Assembly (NCBI GenBank): GCA_030761205.1
Contig: JAULJL010000002.1
Coordinates: 25,461,010 to 25,525,009, forward strand
Source: Fremontodendron californicum
Taxonomy: Eukaryota > Streptophyta > Magnoliopsida > Malvales > Malvaceae
Reading direction: 5' to 3'
DNA length: 64,000 nucleotides
Shown here: piece by piece, positions 62,769 to 64,000 of the stretch
Numbering within the stretch: the stretch's first letter is position 1
Layout: the number at the start of each line of letters is the position of its first letter
Notes under the pieces: model-generated
Databases searched by the model: none
What the model saw: only the letters and a program-made list of their open reading frames with translations
Told to the model about the DNA's origin: nothing
Position numbers and translations under genes: made by a program

Positions 62769-62870
62769 TCTATTCTTAGCTGTGCTGTTGCCCAATTCCC
62801 AATTTCCCATACGACTTTTCCTTTTATTTTTTCAATTTTTGTGATTCTCTCGTCTCTTCCATCTCTCTCC

Positions 62871-62877
62871 TATAAAT
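62871..62877 (+). promoter_or_regulatory. TATA box of the right-edge gene
   Basis: TATAAAT in a CT-rich context. It predicts transcription start near 62900. It is the best such site between the MITE remnant and the first coding exon. Confidence 0.6.
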
Positions 62878-62899
62878 CGCACGGGACCTCTCCTTCACT

Positions 62900-63523
62900 A
62901 TCCTTCTTTGTACCCTTGCTAATTTCTCAACTCCATTTTTTCCCTTTTTTTTTTTTTTTTTCGTTTTCATTCTTTTATGGTGCTCTGTTTATGTTATCTA
63001 CCTACTCAAAGAGTTTCAAAGGAGCTGTACAGTTAAAGCTAAGGTATTAGTCTCTCTTTCTCTCTATCAGCTCTCCGCTTCAGATTTTTTTGGTCCTTTT
63101 GGAAGCCATGGCCTTTTCTTTTTCCCTCTTTCAGCTCTTCAGACAACGCCTTTTCGAGATTTCCTTTATATCTTCCTCGATCTGAATTATGTCTTTATCG
63201 GAATCTAAATTTAGAAAATTGGAGATTAATTTTTGTTTTTACATCACTTTTCTAGCCTCGGTAGATCTGTGAAAAAATTATGTAACGCACTAGTTTTGCT
63301 ATTTTTTTGGCTCTAAATTGCAATTAGATTTTTAATTAGATTTTTATTTGATTAGATCTGTGGATCTAGAACTTATTTAGTAATTGTAGAATTTTAATCT
63401 TTAAAAAAAAAAAAAAGTCTACAGTTATATTTTGGTTTCAATTTAAGACAATGTTTAATTAAAAATCTTTATGCTAAACAGGGAAAAACTGTTAATAATA
63501 AAAAAACCGTAAAAGGAAAAAAG
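62900..63523 (+). other. 5' UTR with probable intron
   Basis: Leader exon up to 63043 (GCTAAG|GTATTAG), intron 63044-63481 ending TGCTAAACAG, second leader piece 63482-63523. The intron is T-rich. A short upstream ORF starts at about 62991. Splice sites are read by eye. Confidence 0.55.
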
Positions 63524-63872
63524 ATGAAGCAGTGTGCGATCCAACAAAGCGCGATTGGAAGCAGCCGTGAGGAGATGCGGAGCTCCATTTCGGTTTCGGT
63601 TATGGTTACGGATCGGAGAGAGACCATGGTCTGCCCAAAACCACGTCGTTTGGGTCTCTTAAACACCTCCTTCAACGACCACCCGGTTAGGTCCCTCAGA
63701 TGGCAACTTAGGTAATTTTCTCTTTTTTCTATGTCCTTCAACTTTTATCCTCCTTTTTCTTTTTCTTCCATAAAACAAAGAAATAACAAATTGTTTGATG
63801 TTTTTCAGTCTTCAAGCGGAGCTTTGTGATTCAAAAGCAGGGAATGATGTTTTGGATATGATTCTTACAAAG
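63524..63872 (+). CDS. Plant-specific protein of unknown function, first two coding exons (runs out of window)
   Basis: Exon 1 is 63524-63711 (donor AG|GTAATT) and exon 2 is 63809-63872 (acceptor TTTTTCAG, donor AAG|GTATGA). Joining them keeps the frame (QL then SLQAELCDSKAGNDVLDMILTK), while reading through exon 1 stops at once. N-terminus is Ser/Met-rich; MVCPKPRRLGLLN and SFNDHPVRSLRWQL are conserved-looking blocks. I recall these blocks in a small uncharacterised family in angiosperms (At1g13390/At1g68490-like, from memory). No catalytic motif is visible. It is the only ordinary host gene in the window: introns present, frame intact, higher GC. Confidence 0.78.
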
Positions 63873-64000
63873 GTATGATTCTTTCTCCTAATTTATTTTC
63901 TTCAAAATTTATTTTTAGGCACCAATAAATTATTCTATAAATTATAAAAGAATATAAATCTGAACTTTTGGTCCCATAAACAATGGCGACATCTCAATGC
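63873..64000 (+). other. Start of intron after coding exon 2
   Basis: T-rich sequence following a GTATGATTC donor; the acceptor is beyond the window. Confidence 0.55.

Overview
The window is plant nuclear DNA. It is AT-rich and almost entirely transposable elements: giant Ty3/gypsy LTR retrotransposons, hAT- and Mutator-type MITEs, and one ordinary intron-containing gene at the right edge. The long-LTR Ogre/Tat elements, with an extra ORF upstream of gag, point to a eudicot. From memory, that ORF1 family (DUF7745-like) is abundant in cotton and related rosids, but the species is not proven by the sequence.

Left part (1-48571) is a three-level nest. Element B (30555-48571, minus strand) is an old, internally deleted Ogre/Tat element with a 5.8 kb LTR. 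Element A (1-30554, plus strand, 5' LTR cut by the window edge) is a relative of B that landed inside B's 3' LTR; B's LTR resumes exactly where A's 3' LTR ends. Element C (6146-17406, plus strand, 5-bp TSD GATGC) landed inside A's gag-protease region. A and B carry degenerate ORF1, gag, protease/G-patch, RT, RNase H, archaeal-type RNase H and integrase, broken by stops, frameshifts and deletions.

Element C is the most interesting object. It is young (its LTRs are nearly identical) and uses an Athila-type primer binding site, but it has no pol. It has three intact ORFs in LTR orientation: a gag-like protein, a small basic protein with a C4 cysteine cluster that resembles carlavirus-type nucleic-acid-binding proteins, and an intronless LOG-like (cytokinin-activating phosphoribohydrolase) ORF. 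The last two look like acquired cargo. They sit between diverged direct repeats, and each has a polypyrimidine-AG splice-acceptor-like sequence just before its start. C is also rearranged: it has three LTRs, one reduced to 422 bp by a microhomology deletion and one carrying an 0.8 kb tandem duplication.

Right part (48572-64000) holds a decayed minus-strand gypsy pol fragment split by a TAA-flanked MITE and two hAT-type elements, then further hAT and MULE-like MITEs in AT-rich intergenic DNA. The last kilobase has a TATA box, a 5' leader with a probable intron, and the first two coding exons of a plant-specific gene that runs out of the window. No tRNA, rRNA or CRISPR was seen.
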